Below, one piece after another: positions 10,764 to 22,522 of a stretch of DNA of 64,000 nt (the first letter of the stretch is position 1; each line of letters begins with the position of its first letter). The position numbers and the translations under genes were made by a program. This DNA comes from Branchiostoma floridae (Eukaryota; Chordata; Leptocardii; Amphioxiformes; Branchiostomatidae). The stretch covers positions 1,045,679 to 1,109,678 of the forward strand of contig NC_049988.1 in assembly GCF_000003815.2 (NCBI RefSeq). Direction: 5' to 3'. The notes below the pieces were generated by a model, which ran no database searches, was not told the origin of the DNA, and was given only the letters and a program-made list of their open reading frames with translations.

Positions 10764-12745
10764 ATGCGTGTTGTTGGTGTGTCATTCTGCACTAGGGACA
10801 GGAGCACCAGACTTGTTGGTGTGTTATTCAGCACTAGGGGCAGGTGCACCAGTCTTGTTGGTGTGTCATTCAGCACGAGGGACAGGGGCACTAGTCTTGT
10901 TGGTGTGTCATTCAGCACCAGGGGCAGGGGCACCAGTCTTGTTGGTGTGTCATACAGCACTAGGGAAAGGGGCACCAGTCTTGTTGGTGTGTCATTCAGC
11001 ACCAGGGACAGGGGCACCAGTCTTGTTGGTGTGTCATACAGCACTAGGGAAAGGGGCACCAGTCTTGTTGGTGTGTCATTCAGCACCAGGAACAGGGGCA
11101 CCAGTCTTGTTGGTGTGTCATTCAGCACCAGGGACAGGGACACCAGTCTTGTTGGTGTGTTATTAAGCACCAGGGACAGGGACACCAGTCTTGTTGGTGT
11201 GTTATTAAGCACCAGGGACAGGGACACCAGTCTTGTTGGTGTGTCATTCAGCACTAGGGACAGGGACACCTGTCTTGTTGGTGTGTCATTCAGCACTAGG
11301 GACAGGGACACCTGTCTTGTTGGTGTGTCATTCAGCACCAGGGACAGGGACACCAGTCTTGTTGGTGTGTCATTCAGCACCAGGGACAGGGGCACCATTC
11401 TTGTTGGTGTGTCATTCAGCACTAGGGACAGGGACACTAGTCTTGTTGGTGTATCATTCCGCACTAGGGACAGGGACACTAGTCTTGTTGGTGTGTCATT
11501 CTGCACTAGGGACAGGGGCACCAGCCTTGTTGGTGTGCCATTCAGCACGAGAAACAGGGGCACTAGTCTTGTTGGTGTGTCATTCAGCACCAGGTACAGG
11601 GCACTAGTCTTGTTGGTGTGCCATTCAGCACTAGGGACAGGGACACCTGTCTTGTTGGTGTGTCATTCTGCACTAGGGACAGGAGCACCAGACTTGTTGG
11701 TGTGTTATTCAGCACTAGGGGCTGGTGTACCAGCCTTGTTGGTGTGTTATTCAGCACGAGGGACAGGGGAACTAGTCTTGTTGGTGTGTCATTCAGCACC
11801 AGGGACAGGGCACTAGTCTTGTTGGTGTGTCATTCAGCACTAGGGACAGGGACACCTGTCTTGTTGGTGTGTCATTCAGCACGAGGGACAGGGACACCAG
11901 TCTTGTTGGTGTGTCATTCAGCACTAGGGACAGGGACACCTGTCTTGTTGGTGTGTCATTCAGCACGAGGGACAGGGACACCAGTCTTGTTGGTGTGTCA
12001 TTCAGCACTAGGGACAGGGACACCTGTCTTGTTGGTGTGTCATTCAGCACCAGGGACAGGGACACCAGTCTTGTTGGTGTGTCATTCAGCACTAGGGACA
12101 GGGACACCTGTCTTGTTGGTGTGTCATTCAGCACCAGGGACAGGGGCACCAGTCTTGTTGGTGTGTCATTCAGCATCAGGGACAGGGGCACCAGGCTTGT
12201 TGGTGTGTCATTCAGCATCAGGGACAGGGGCACCAGTCTTGTTGGTGTGTCATTCAGCATCAGCACCAGGGACAGGGTCACCAGTCTTGTTGGTGTGTCA
12301 TTCAGCATCAGGGACAGGGGCACCAGGCTTGTTGGAGTGTCATTCAACATCAAGGACAGGGGCACCAGTCTTGTTGGTGTGTCATACAGCACTAGGCCTA
12401 TAGGGACAGGGACACCAGTCTTGTCGGTGTGTTTGTTATTCAGCACTAGGGACAGGGCACCAGTCTTGTTATGGTGTGTTATTCAGCACGAGGGACAGGG
12501 ACACCAGTCTTGTCGGTGTGTTTGTTATTCAGCACTAGGGACAGGGGGACCAGTCTTGTTGCTGTGTCATTCAGCACCAGGGACAGGGACACCAGTCTTG
12601 TTTGTGTGTCATTCAGCACCAGGGACAGGGGCACCAGTCTTGTTGGTGTGTCATTCAGCACCAGGGACATGGACACCAGTCTTGTCGGTGTGTTTGTTAT
12701 TCAGCACCAGGGACAGGGGCACCAGTCTTGTTGGGTATATTTTAC
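10764..12745. repeat. 42-bp minisatellite, about 47 units
   Basis: Unit gtcttgttggtgtgtcattc followed by agcactagggacagggacacca, 42 bp. Because 42 is divisible by three and the unit lacks stops in several frames, long open frames appear on both strands (VLLVCHSALGTGTP, TSLVGVSFSTRDRD, and VLNDTPTRLVSLSL on the minus strand). There is no start context, splice signal or domain, and the indel at 12250 (six extra bases) and other irregular units near 12390-12560 shift frame, so I read this as non-coding repeat. Confidence 0.93.
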
Positions 12746-12901
12746 AGAGAGGTGTCGCCAGCCTTTCCCCTTAAATGTGGCCGAGGTACCTCCTCAAACA
12801 TAGGAACCCTATTTTACGTCCCATCCAAAAGATACTTTATGACTTTCAACACTTATTTATCTATAATCTCACTCACCTATAATATCAGCACGCATGAACC
12901 C

Positions 12902-13670
12902 AAATACGTTTGAACATGAAGAACATTTATTAAGCACAATATCATGGACACACAGTATACATTGTGGTACAAGTACGCCTGAACCCAAATACGTATACAT
13001 TGTGGTACAAGTACGCCTGAACCCAAATACGTATACATTGTGGTACAAGTACGCCTGAACCCAAATACGTCTACATTGTGGTACAAGTACGCCTGAACCC
13101 AAATACGTATACATACATTGTGGTACAAGTACGCCTGAACCCAAATACGTATACTATACATTGTGGTACAAGTACGCCTGAACCCAAATACGTATACTAT
13201 ACATTGTGGTACAAATACGCCTGAACCCAAATACGTCTACATTGTGGTACAAGTACGCCTGAACCCAAATACGCATACATTGTGGTACAAGTACGCCTGA
13301 ACCCAAATACGTATACTATACATTGTGGTACAAGTACGCCTGAGCCAAAATACTTATATGTTGTGGTACAAGTATGGCCGAGCCAAAATACGTATACATA
13401 GTGGTACAAGTACGCCTCAGCCAAAGTACGTATACATTGTGGTACAAGTACGCCTCAGCCAAAATACGTATACATTGTGGTACAAGTACGCCTGAGCCCA
13501 AATACGTATACATTGTGGTACAAGTATGCCAGAGACCAAATACGTAGCTATTGTGGTACAAGTATGCCTGATCCCAAATACATATACATTGTGGTACAAG
13601 TACGTCTGAGCCCAAATAAGTTTGAACATGAAGAACGGCAATATTGCGGACATACAGTATACATTTTTTT
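12902..13670. repeat. 38-bp minisatellite with repeated borders
   Basis: About 17 units of gtatacattgtggtacaagt plus acgcctgaacccaaatac. Units are nearly identical up to 13340 and diverge (gagccaaaa versions) after that. The array is bounded on both sides by the same non-repeat segment: tttgaacatgaagaac, then an irregular stretch, then ggacacacagtatacat, at 12909-12965 and again at 13620-13666. Confidence 0.9.
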
Positions 13671-14276
13671 TTACATTCACATAGAGCTATATATGTACAG
13701 AGCTTCACACATATGCAAATGTTTTTAGTATTGTGCTTTAAAGGTACTTTAGTGACTAAATTTTGGTATATCTAAAATACTTTAGACTTATCTTTGATGG
13801 ACTTTGATGGACTTTGACTTGTGTGCGTGCAATTCCAATCTTTTGTGCAGTGATTGAAACTCTACTTAAATGTTTTTTCTGCATATGAGGAATAGAATGT
13901 ATTCGTTGCTTTAGCTTTCATTGTAAAGTATATTTCAAGTTGATTTCAATTTTACCAAATTGTCAAATTTGTAGATCACGTAACATGTTTTATGATGAGG
14001 GTAGTGATTTTGTAAATCAAAAAGGTTCATGTGGCTATGTTTGACAGTGTACATGCAAGTTGATTTTGATAAACAACTGAACAATAAAATAAAGTTTCTG
14101 TAGTAAAAAAGAAAGAAAACGGATGAAAAATAAGAAAGATAAAATAGAATATTGGTATTGAATGATATGGGTAATTATCATCATATCTATGGTTATGGTT
14201 AATAAATAATTAGAAATAAAAATAAAAGAGACGAAAAAGATGCTACATGAAAATGTTTCACAGATGGTGCACATGT
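13671..14276. other. No gene seen
   Basis: AT-rich sequence with no splice-bounded open frame and no repeat that I could recognise. Confidence 0.5.
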
Positions 14277-14961
14277 CGCAAACCCACTCCAGTCGGAGAA
14301 GACCAGGCAGTACATCTCCACTTCAGCCGGGGTGGTTCCAGTTTGGTACAAGATCTCCCCACACAGACAGCACACACAAGTCCCTGCAGACTAGTCCTAC
14401 TTCTCCCACTGCTGCAAGCTAGCCTCCTTCACAGCCTTCCACGAGCGCTGGCGGTTATTGCTGGAGAGAGCGCTGATTTGAGATTTTCAACACATGTGCG
14501 AGGTTCTTAAGCCGGGAAGGTGGTGTCTGCGCCCGAGGGGAATAGGGGTAGGGAATGATGAGAATGGGGGTAGGGAATGATGGGAAGGGGGGTAGGGAAT
14601 GATAGGAAAAGAGGTAGGGTAAAGGTAGGGCGCAGACATGACCTTCCCGGCAAAATAACCTGGCCCATATGTTGAAAATTGCGAATCATCGCTCCCCCCA
14701 ATAATAACTGCCAGCGCTCGTGGAAGGCTGTGAAGGAGGCTAGCTACAAGCAGACATGAATGTGGGGTCCAGCGAGGATGGGACAGCCATCGCTCGCTGG
14801 AAGACACAGACATATCTGCAAGATGGTGCAGTGGGAGAGGTTGAAGTAGTCTAGGAGGGCCAAGTGTCTACCGTCTGTGGAGTTGACCCTGCCCGCCCCT
14901 TTCCAACCCCAGCTGCAGTGTAGAATACTGTGTGGTCTGTTTAACTGAAGTGGGTTTGCCA
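14277..14961. mobile_element. Foldback (inverted-repeat) element with 22-bp tandem core
   Basis: The left arm (14277-14534, starting gcaaacccact) is the imperfect inverse of the right arm (14628-14961, ending agtgggtttgc). The most similar block is gctagcctccttcacagcct and the following 30 bases, close to identical between arms. The loop (14535-14627) is a small tandem array of gggtagggaatgatgggaa-type units. No transposase is present, so it is a non-autonomous element. Confidence 0.8.
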
Positions 14962-15180
14962 TGAGTGCACTATCAATCTGTGCTTAAGTCCACATTTTCA
15001 TGTAACATTTGGAAATTAGAATAACGGAAACAATATTTAACAATATTATTGCTGGCTGTACTGTCTGTTGGTGTGGAAAGCTAAATAACTACAAAGTTCT
15101 ATAGGACTCACACATTCAACTAACTGTTATACACAAGTACTGTTACAGTATAGTAGATCAAGAGTAAAATACTACTGTAA

Positions 15181-16040
15181 CAGTGTCTACTTCTGGGGTG
15201 CATCAAAGTCCTGAGGCAGAACCAACTTGTGAATGAAAGTTTTTGATCTAATTTGAAATTGGCCAAGAGTTAGGCGTGTTCTTTTACTGTTATGACTGAA
15301 AGTCCTAATAGGTTCATAAACGGATGTCAGTGTAAAAAAAAGTTCTACAAACTTCACAGAACAGAGTACTGTAGAGAGTTGAACACACTACAGTGTTAGT
15401 ACTCCTGGGGTCCATCAAAGTCCCGAGGCAGAACCAACTTGCAAGTTTTTTATCTAATTTGAATGGCCAAGACTCAAGAGTTAGGCGTGTTATATGACTA
15501 ATGCACTAATAGGGTCATTTTTCTTTCTGATGTGACTGTTCCATCTGACATACACATTGTAATTTGGCATTTTATTTTGGAGTGCATGCTTCACATTGAA
15601 ACTGTTCACAAAGGACATTTTACAAAGAGTGACATTTTAAGATTCTTATGATTTGAACATAAGAATAATTCAAGGACAGTTTGCTCCTAACCTTACCTTT
15701 AACAGAATTTTGTGTTGATGTTGGCATTTTTTCTGGTCCAGGAGTGTATTCTGCATATCCAAACTGTTCACGATTGTCATTTCATGAAGAATGAATCTTT
15801 TTAGAAGATTCTAATCTGATTCGAGTATTATCATTCAATGACCTTTGGTCCCGACTTTTCCATCAACAGAGGTTTGTGTTGATGTTGGCATTTTTTGCTG
15901 GTCCAGGAGTGCATTCTGCACATCAAAACTGTTCACAACGGTCATTTTACGACCAATGAATTTTAAAAATCAGATTCTTCCGATTCGAGCTGCAGAATAA
16001 TTCAAGGAACTTCGGTCCTAACGTTTCCATCAATGTTGAC
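15181..16040. repeat. Nested local tandem duplications
   Basis: Two copies of a 100-bp block (ctggggt-catcaaagtcc, then ggcagaaccaacttg) lie at 15190 and 15403. Three copies of another block of about 150 bp (ggcatttt...ctggtccaggagtg...actgttcacaa...gacat) start near 15565, 15722 and 15882. No coding potential. Confidence 0.75.
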
Positions 16041-16724
16041 AGATCACAACACTCTGTCTCGTATCAAATGGCTGTTATAAAACACCTGAGGGATCAGTTA
16101 CATCTCACCTCTGTAGATACAATGTATAAAAAAGAAGTCTGTGCATTGGTCTAGCACGCACAACTCTCCCATCAGAGTGAGAGTAAAATATGACACTGCA
16201 TGTGGTCCAACCTAATTGTCAGGCTTAATGGGTAAGTCCACATTGCCAAAACACACCCACCCTTAAGGAAATCCCCTCTTTCGGGACACGTAGTCGCTAA
16301 TCGAGAGGTCAACTTAAGGTAATTTACAGTGTGTTGCCGCCACCCTCCAGGAGGCCTCTCTTTGTATTACAGTAAGATATTACTGCTTAAATATTGCACA
16401 AATTAGTTAGAGTTTGTGGCATCTCTGAATTGCAACAACAATTGAAAACCCCCCCGATCTTACTACTAACTGACTAGACAGTCCATAGCACTGATGTTTT
16501 ACGCCGGTTAGATGAAATTTACAGGCCTATATTTCTCCAAGTGTGCTATGGACATTCCTCTAGCCAGACTTGGCCCTGACATCCCTCGTGTGCATGTGGT
16601 TTGATGGTCCCCCTAATTTCTTACTGCAACTTTCAATAACTGTTACAGCAGGATTATACCTGCTAATCTCATTTCAAATCACACACCTTCAGTGGCCAAA
16701 AGCTTGGAATAAATTCATAACTTT
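16041..16724. other. No gene seen
   Basis: Unique-looking sequence downstream of the minus-strand gene. It may include that gene's 3' UTR, but no polyadenylation signal could be placed with confidence. Confidence 0.45.
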
Positions 16725-16960
16725 TTATGTTCTCAATAGATTTCAAAACTGGGAATAAATTCATAACTTTTTTATGTTCTCAATAGATTTCGAAACTGGG
16801 TATAAATTCATAACTTTTTATGTTCTTAATAGATTTACAAAACTTGGAATAAATTCATAACTTTTCATGTTCTCAATAGATTTACAAAACTGGGAATAAA
16901 TTCATAACTTTTTAAGTTCTGTCGGGAATAAATTCATACATAACTTTTTATGTTCTCAAT
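16725..16960. repeat. 45-bp tandem repeat
   Basis: Five to six units of aataaattcataacttttta followed by tgttctcaatagatttcaaaactggg, about 45 bp each, the last ones degenerate. It lies about 140 bp beyond the stop codon of the minus-strand gene and is probably in its 3' flank. Confidence 0.85.
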
Positions 16961-17095
16961 AGATTTCATACAAGTTTTGACCAACCAAGGGAAAATAGAG
17001 TTTTCTAGGGGTTTCCTTGCAAAGTTACCATCTGTGAGTTGTATAGTGTTTATAACCCACATGTACACTGAGGGATGTCAGGGCGACCTGAGGAC

Positions 17096-17257
17096 TTAGT
17101 GTTTGCTGAGAACGGCACCACTGGGACTCTCACAGCGCCGCTTCGGGGCCCGGCTGTCTCTCGTCCTGCGGTGGGATGCTCGCTTCTTGGTCTGCATGTT
17201 CTGTGTTACCATCGCGTTGTCAGACATTGCAGCGACCGGAGGTTTTGGATCCTTCAG
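17096..17257 (-). CDS. Last exon of the 300-aa gene
   Basis: Acceptor CCCATTACCAG, then LKDPKPPVAAMSDN..., a strongly basic tail and TAA at 17096-17098. Phase 0. Confidence 0.75.
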   Translation of the reverse strand: MKDPKPPVAAMSDNAMVTQNMQTKKRASHRRTRDSRAPKRRCESPSGAVLSKH

Positions 17258-20200
17258 CTGGTAATGGGAAAAAGTTAATTGTTGGCTTAGTGACGACTTC
17301 TGTGACAATAAACCATGAAACTTCATTATCTTAATTCGAATTATTCATGACAGATGCAACTGCAAGTGTGTGACTTCCTTGTACAGTAACTGAAATGTGT
17401 TGATTATATTTCAGCCATACCATATATGGTATGGTGAAATATATTGTATTCGTAATGTTTCTTTCTTTCTTTCTTTCTTTCTTTCTCCTGTCAAATCTTC
17501 AAAGCGATTCATCTCCGTCGTTCCGTGACCGAATGACCTGAAATTTGGCACAAGGGTAGAGTGGGTCAATACCGAGGTGCTGTTTTCTCATTTTTTTTAT
17601 ATCTGCCTTTAAAATGATTTTATTGAAGTTTAAAGGTCATGTTTTGACCAAAACGGTATATTGTGGCCCCCTGTGCCCTTGAATTACAATGGAATGACCT
17701 TAAATTTGGTGTAGATAGGCATTAGATAGTTGGTAAAATGATCCAAGTAAAATTTTGGGCATAAACTACTTTAAAATGCTTAATTTCAGCGCTTTTCTGA
17801 GGGGAAATTGGTTTTCTTTCGGCTTCCTGCCGTGAACTCCAGTGACCCCAGAGCCCACACGTGCCAGGTGCCAGCGGTCTGGGGAGAGCGAGAGATAATT
17901 ACTTTATGGACGCCAGCCAATCAGCGACGAGAAAGGCGAATGCTAGTTAATATTCATAAGCGGGGCCTTGCAATCCCGTATATACACAAACAGATGCATA
18001 TTACAGCCTTACAGTGGCCATATGGTCCCCTTTGCCGGGTTTGAAATTGTAGTTTGCGAGGATTTGGAGTTCAGACAGGGTCATTTGAGCGGTAGCGGAC
18101 GGTACGCGTGCATTGAACGTTAGTGTCGATGAATTTACCAACATTCCGCATGGCACTAACAATCATTTTCGGCAGATTTGGACAGGGAAAATTGGACGGC
18201 TTGCGTTTAGTTTTGATACGTAAGTTTGACAGTGGCGAGAATGCATGTATTTTTCCCCGAACAAATGTAGGTACTTCTAGTGTTGTTGTTGTTCTTTTTT
18301 GACGTAAACTTTGTACATTCAAATTGTAAGTAACTTTAAACTGCCAGAGTTTGAGCCCAATAAAACACTCTCAATACCACTGAGTATCACCACTGACCTC
18401 CGAAAAGAAACCCCCGAACAAAGTAGAAACACCTATCCTCCAGGTCTCGCACGCTACGAGCAGGAAATTATAACACTCAGACAAGATTACGTCCGATGGC
18501 TGATTGCATACAAAGTAAAACAATTTAACAGTGGTATGCAGGGGCATATACTTAACAAAGAATTCGAAGGAAAATGAAATATATAGATAAAGCCAAATCA
18601 AGTTAACTTGTTCGTCCTGGGATTTTTCAGAAAAGAAATGAAGCGACAGGGTGGTAAAATTCTTGTAAAATTTCGTCTCCGTTTATGTAATGGCTCATAC
18701 AAAACAAGAAGAAGATTGAAGTTTTTAGCTTGAAAAAAAAACAACAACACTCCTACTACACAGTACCTGCACCTGGCAATTATTAAAACGTATGCCCTAC
18801 TTGCTTAAAAAAAAGTTCACTGCAATAATAAATGCACCCACATCACAAGGAGATTATGACGGTACTTAGACCTAGTTATCGAAGTGGAAATTGTTGAATG
18901 GCGTCATGTAATTTCATGACGAAAATCTTCTGAATGGAAGATGCGTTTTTTTTTCACTCTCGGAAAAATAGCAGCTGCCGCAATTCTAAAAACCAATCAG
19001 TTATGCATAGGCGCTCCTGTGGAAGATTATATTCTTCCATATGGGCCCGGGGCATATTGGGCAAGCTCTGTTTTGACATGGAATCCAATTCACAATATTA
19101 GTTCTCTTTTGGGGATAACTTACATTAAATATTGCATTTTTGCGCAGGGGTGACTTGGAACAGTCCAATGTTGCGTGGGAATGGGTATGGCTGAAATATG
19201 CTGTATTTGCACCCAAGCAAATGTCGGCCTTTCTAGTTTAAAGTGTTAACTGTAAATTTCAAAAAGATCATTCAACGACAACCTACCGCTGGTCTGTCTG
19301 CTGCAGTTCTCTTGCCAGTCAGACTGTGGCGCTGTGGAGCCAGGGATGGCAGCTTTGTGGCTGCGAGGAAGAAAACACGGAAGAGGGATTGTTGATGTGC
19401 AGAAAAAAACTCTAGTTGCAGACCGGTTAACAACACCAAGTCCTCCTTTTTAGATGTCAACAAGCCCTGGGTGTCGTCCAATAAGATAGACTTTAAGGTA
19501 GAAAAATAAGCTAACAACATTATGACCCGAAGCTTTGATTGTTTTGTCTGCTTGCAAATAATGGAAGAAAGAAAAGATTTGACCATGTGCATTAGTTACA
19601 ATTGCATGCTATGCCTTGAGGCTGAAAACAAGAGTACAGATTAGTCAATGTTTTCTATATATACATAAAAAGAAAGTTTAAAAACTCTTACTATTTTTCT
19701 CAGAGTCCAATATGGCAGCTGCTTGCTTCCGTCTGTGAGGGTGGAGCTCTTCCAGCGTTACGTAGACGGTCTCTTCATCCTCGTCAGGATACATCCGGTA
19801 CTGCCTTCTCTCCTCTCCCATCATTCCCTCAGACTTCTGTGCTCCAACCAGGCTAGGCTGTGCGGGCGCTCTACGGGTTGAAGACTTCCTAGACAAGTCC
19901 TCGCCAAACATGGCTGTGGTGCGCGCCATTCGGAGCCGCTGGTGTTCAGGCCTGTATGGCACGGTGTTGAGGTGCTCCTCCTTGAGTTGTTGGAGCTTCT
20001 CCGGGGCACGGACTTTCTTCCCTCGCTTCTTGGATAGCTTTGAGGTGCTGAGGTCCTCCCCAAACATCTGGGTCTGCAGTTTGCGGTGGTACATGCGCTC
20101 AGCGTGCTGGTCCAAGGCTCTGTCCCGCTCCTCTTCTGTGGGAGAGGATCTTGAGTACCTAAGATGGATGTCAAGAAGAGTGTGTTATTTTCACATTCAA

Positions 20201-21115
20201 ATTCGTAAAAGAACCCGCAGCACTTAGCCTAAAGACTAGGGGACCTTCTAGTAATGTGAGTGAATAAAACCATTCCGGCCAAAAGTGGGGTAGGGAATTT
20301 CCCAAGCAGCCTCGTAACCCCAGCTTTGACTAATCAGTCATTGAAGTCAAGCTTGCCTAAGCTTGATGTTTCTGACTTAGGGAGAAGAGATGCTGCTACA
20401 GTTATCACTATGGGCCCCTCTTCATCGTCATGATGGTAACATCAGGCCCAGGGATGAACCCGATTAAAAAAATTGCCAGAAACAGCAAGATGTCATACAA
20501 GATATCAAGGTACAGTCAATAAATACAACAACCTCTGCTGAAGATATTATTACATCTATAAAATTTAAGCAAAAAAAAATCTGGTTTGAATTGTCTCATT
20601 TGGACTATCCAATAAACATATTACTTGCATAGACTCAGAGATAATGCTTGGTGGTCAAAATCTAAGCAATGTGTGAGTCTTTAAAGAGGAAGTAGTTCTG
20701 GCACAACAATGTGCAGAAAATAAAACCAGGAACTATCTGAAAAACAAAATTAAAGCACTGCAGTAAATGATCACATAAGGTAATTACTAATAGATAGTAA
20801 TCCATTAAGCCCTGAGAATGATAGCTGAAAGATTATCAAAACTCTTTCAGATAATATCCTTTGGTTGTGTAGAACCCAGTATATGTAAAATGTCATATAC
20901 TATATAGCTGCTCACCTGTTCTTGTTGTTCATAGGTGGCCTCTGGGGTCTGTGGCGCCTGACTTCTCGGTCCTGACTTGCCTCCTGCTGAAGGTTGCGGG
21001 TTTTCCGCTCCAGAGCCAGTAGTGCCTGGTCGACTGTGTCAGCGTTGGGGGGAGGGGTGGGGGTGCGGTATGACTGATGGGACTCTTGTAGTTCAAGTAA
21101 TCTTCTGTATGCCAT
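17096..21115 (-). CDS. Uncharacterised 300-aa protein, probable ciliary/centrosomal gene
   Basis: Coding exons 21115-20916, 20158-19692, 19360-19287 and 17257-17096 join with matching phases (2, 1, 0) to give exactly 301 codons including the stop. The protein starts MAYRRLLELQESHQSYR, is hydrophilic and basic, and has no membrane segment. A seven-residue motif MFGEDLS occurs twice (about residues 98-104 and 150-156), each followed by a Ser/Lys-rich stretch. An acidic patch (YPDEDEETVYVTLEEL) precedes HPHRRKQAAAIL. The C-terminus is Arg/Lys-rich (KKRASHRRTRD). I do not recognise the family. The promoter region carries an RFX X-box and a CRE, which points to ciliated cells; that is inference. 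Confidence 0.8.
17406..17442. repeat. Near-perfect palindrome
   Basis: Arms ATATTTCA and CCATACCAT pair with their inverses around ATAT; only one bulged G breaks the 37-bp symmetry. A (TTTC)n microsatellite follows at 17457-17486. Confidence 0.8.
17500..19286. other. Intron 4 of the 300-aa gene; no gene seen
   Basis: Large intron without a splice-bounded open frame. Its first part reads like dispersed repeat sequence, but I cannot assign it to a family. Confidence 0.45.
19287..19360 (-). CDS. Exon 4 of the 300-aa gene
   Basis: 74 bp between CCTCGCAG and GTAGGT; encodes TTKLPSLAPQRHSLTGKR and six more residues. Phase 1 to 0. Confidence 0.7.
19692..20158 (-). CDS. Exon 3 of the 300-aa gene
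   Basis: 467 bp between CATCTTAG and GTAAGAG. It carries both MFGEDLS motifs and the acidic patch. Phase 2 in, phase 1 out. Confidence 0.8.
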
Positions 21116-21132
21116 GGTTACTATGTTGGGAT
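20916..21132 (-). CDS. Exon 2 (first coding) of the 300-aa gene
   Basis: Acceptor TTCCAG then 17 bp of 5' UTR and ATG at 21113-21115 in a good context (accATGg). Ends AACAG before GTGAGC, leaving two bases of an Arg codon. Confidence 0.8.
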
Positions 21133-22390
21133 CTGGAATGATGGAACAAAAAATATTGAAGTTTTCATTTCTTAGTTTGACTTTTTAAAATTTCTTCTGT
21201 TTTTCAGGACTTTCAATAAACTTACTTTGAAAAAAATATTCCAGCCTACATGTCTCGTTTTTTCTCCACATTAACAACAGAAAAAAACTGGGACTGGTAG
21301 TTGCAAATTCAAGAACTATGTTTTTATGACAAATTGCAGACATGGCAAAATCTTAATATGGCTTGTCTATATACTGCTCAATGTTGTAGCCTGAGGAGTC
21401 AAATATCTAAAGGCAACTGAAAGAAGGCATTATTGGCTCCACCCTTGAGGTTACACCAAAAAATACAGCAATGCTAAATAACCAAATCTTGATTTGCTTT
21501 CATCTTACATCATCTGGTCCAGTAACGTTAATATCATAATCATTAGGGAAACATAGTCTGTAAGTTGTCCTCTTTTCCTTAAACCAGAAAACCAGTACCT
21601 ACCTTGTCAGAAAACCAACAATTTTAAGGTTAACCTAAGATGTTTTTTCCACAATGTGACGTCTTACACTAAACTATTCTGATCAAGTCAGATATTTTCA
21701 TGTCTTTACAAACGACAAAAGGTAATTGCAGATATGAAAAATGTGTACAAATTATAATTCTTGGAGAGTAGTAGTCTCATTTTGTATCTTTTCAACATGT
21801 CTTGTTGTGACCTGTGCTTAGCCCGGTGTGGCAAAAATGTGCAATACAGGTCTTCATTCATACAAAAATTGTAACAGTTGTATTTTATCATTACTAAATC
21901 ATCGCACTAGAAAAGCGATACCATGGGGGAAAACTACAAGTCTGTACATCGTAACCACTAACAAAAGGATTTGCAGTTTCAAATTATCGTACAGTAGCAA
22001 ATATCATTTATTTCAGTTACTGTTACAGTAGTACTATCTGTAAATAAGGTTCCGCTACATTTCTAAGTGGCGCTTTTTTTAGATAATAAAAATCACCGTA
22101 ACTTTAACTAGAAACTGCTGAGTTGTAGTTGCTGTTGAAGGAAGGATGTATGGTGTGTATCCGGTTAAAATCTACTTAATTCTAGGCTGTCATCACTGTT
22201 AAGGCTTGTTTCTGTCTGTCGACTCTCCGGTGTCAACAGATGCAGTCGTCAAGATGGCGGCTCCTCAGACAGAATCTCTCACGTCAAAGGTCGTCCTTTT
22301 AACGCTGATAACTCCGATTCTGAACAACTTAACCCGCCCCCATGGTGGTGGTAGTTTCAACAATGTCTAAACAATAGTTAGGGAACTTAC
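21133..22390. other. Intron 1 of the 300-aa gene
   Basis: No exon seen on the minus strand. A YY1-like site (CAAGATGGCGGC, 22250-22261) and a short plus-strand open frame starting in it lie near the 5' end. Confidence 0.4.
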
Positions 22391-22470
22391 CGGCGGTTAA
22401 CACGGTGTCTGACTGCTGAAATTGTGAGTTTTAGCGCGAGCACGCCTGCACCTTGCCTGGGTTGTCAAAG
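22391..22470 (-). other. 5' non-coding exon of the 300-aa gene
   Basis: A strong donor (CCGCCG before GTAAGTTCC) ends at 22391, just downstream of the CRE. The upper limit is approximate. The 1.26-kb intron to 21132 has no in-frame ATG requirement. Confidence 0.5.
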
Positions 22471-22480
22471 TATCTAAGTC

Positions 22481-22490
22481 GTGACGTCAC
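22481..22490. promoter_or_regulatory. CRE palindrome
   Basis: Perfect GTGACGTCAC, the full palindromic binding site of CREB/ATF factors, about 90 bp upstream of the first donor of the minus-strand gene. Confidence 0.65.
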
Positions 22491-22508
22491 GATGGTTCGA
22501 ACAATCAG

Positions 22509-22521
22509 GTTGCCTGGAAAC
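22509..22521 (-). promoter_or_regulatory. RFX X-box
   Basis: Minus-strand GTTTCCAGGCAAC fits the X-box consensus RYYNYY-N1-RRNRAC at every position. RFX factors switch on ciliary genes through this site, usually within a few hundred bases of the start, as here. Confidence 0.6.
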
Positions 22522-22522
22522 G

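Noticed and set aside
10748-12774. Long open frames (up to 350 codons) across the 42-bp array, both strands
   Set aside because: All derive from a 42-bp unit lacking stops; no splice sites, start context or domain, and indels switch the frames.
12869-13708. Minus-strand Cys/Tyr-rich open frames with CTTMY repeats
   Set aside because: Translation of the 38-bp array; frames shift from unit to unit, no gene structure.
22254-22370. Plus-strand 38-codon open frame starting MAAPQTESLTSK in a YY1-like site
   Set aside because: No splice partner or similarity; probably promoter-region chance frame.
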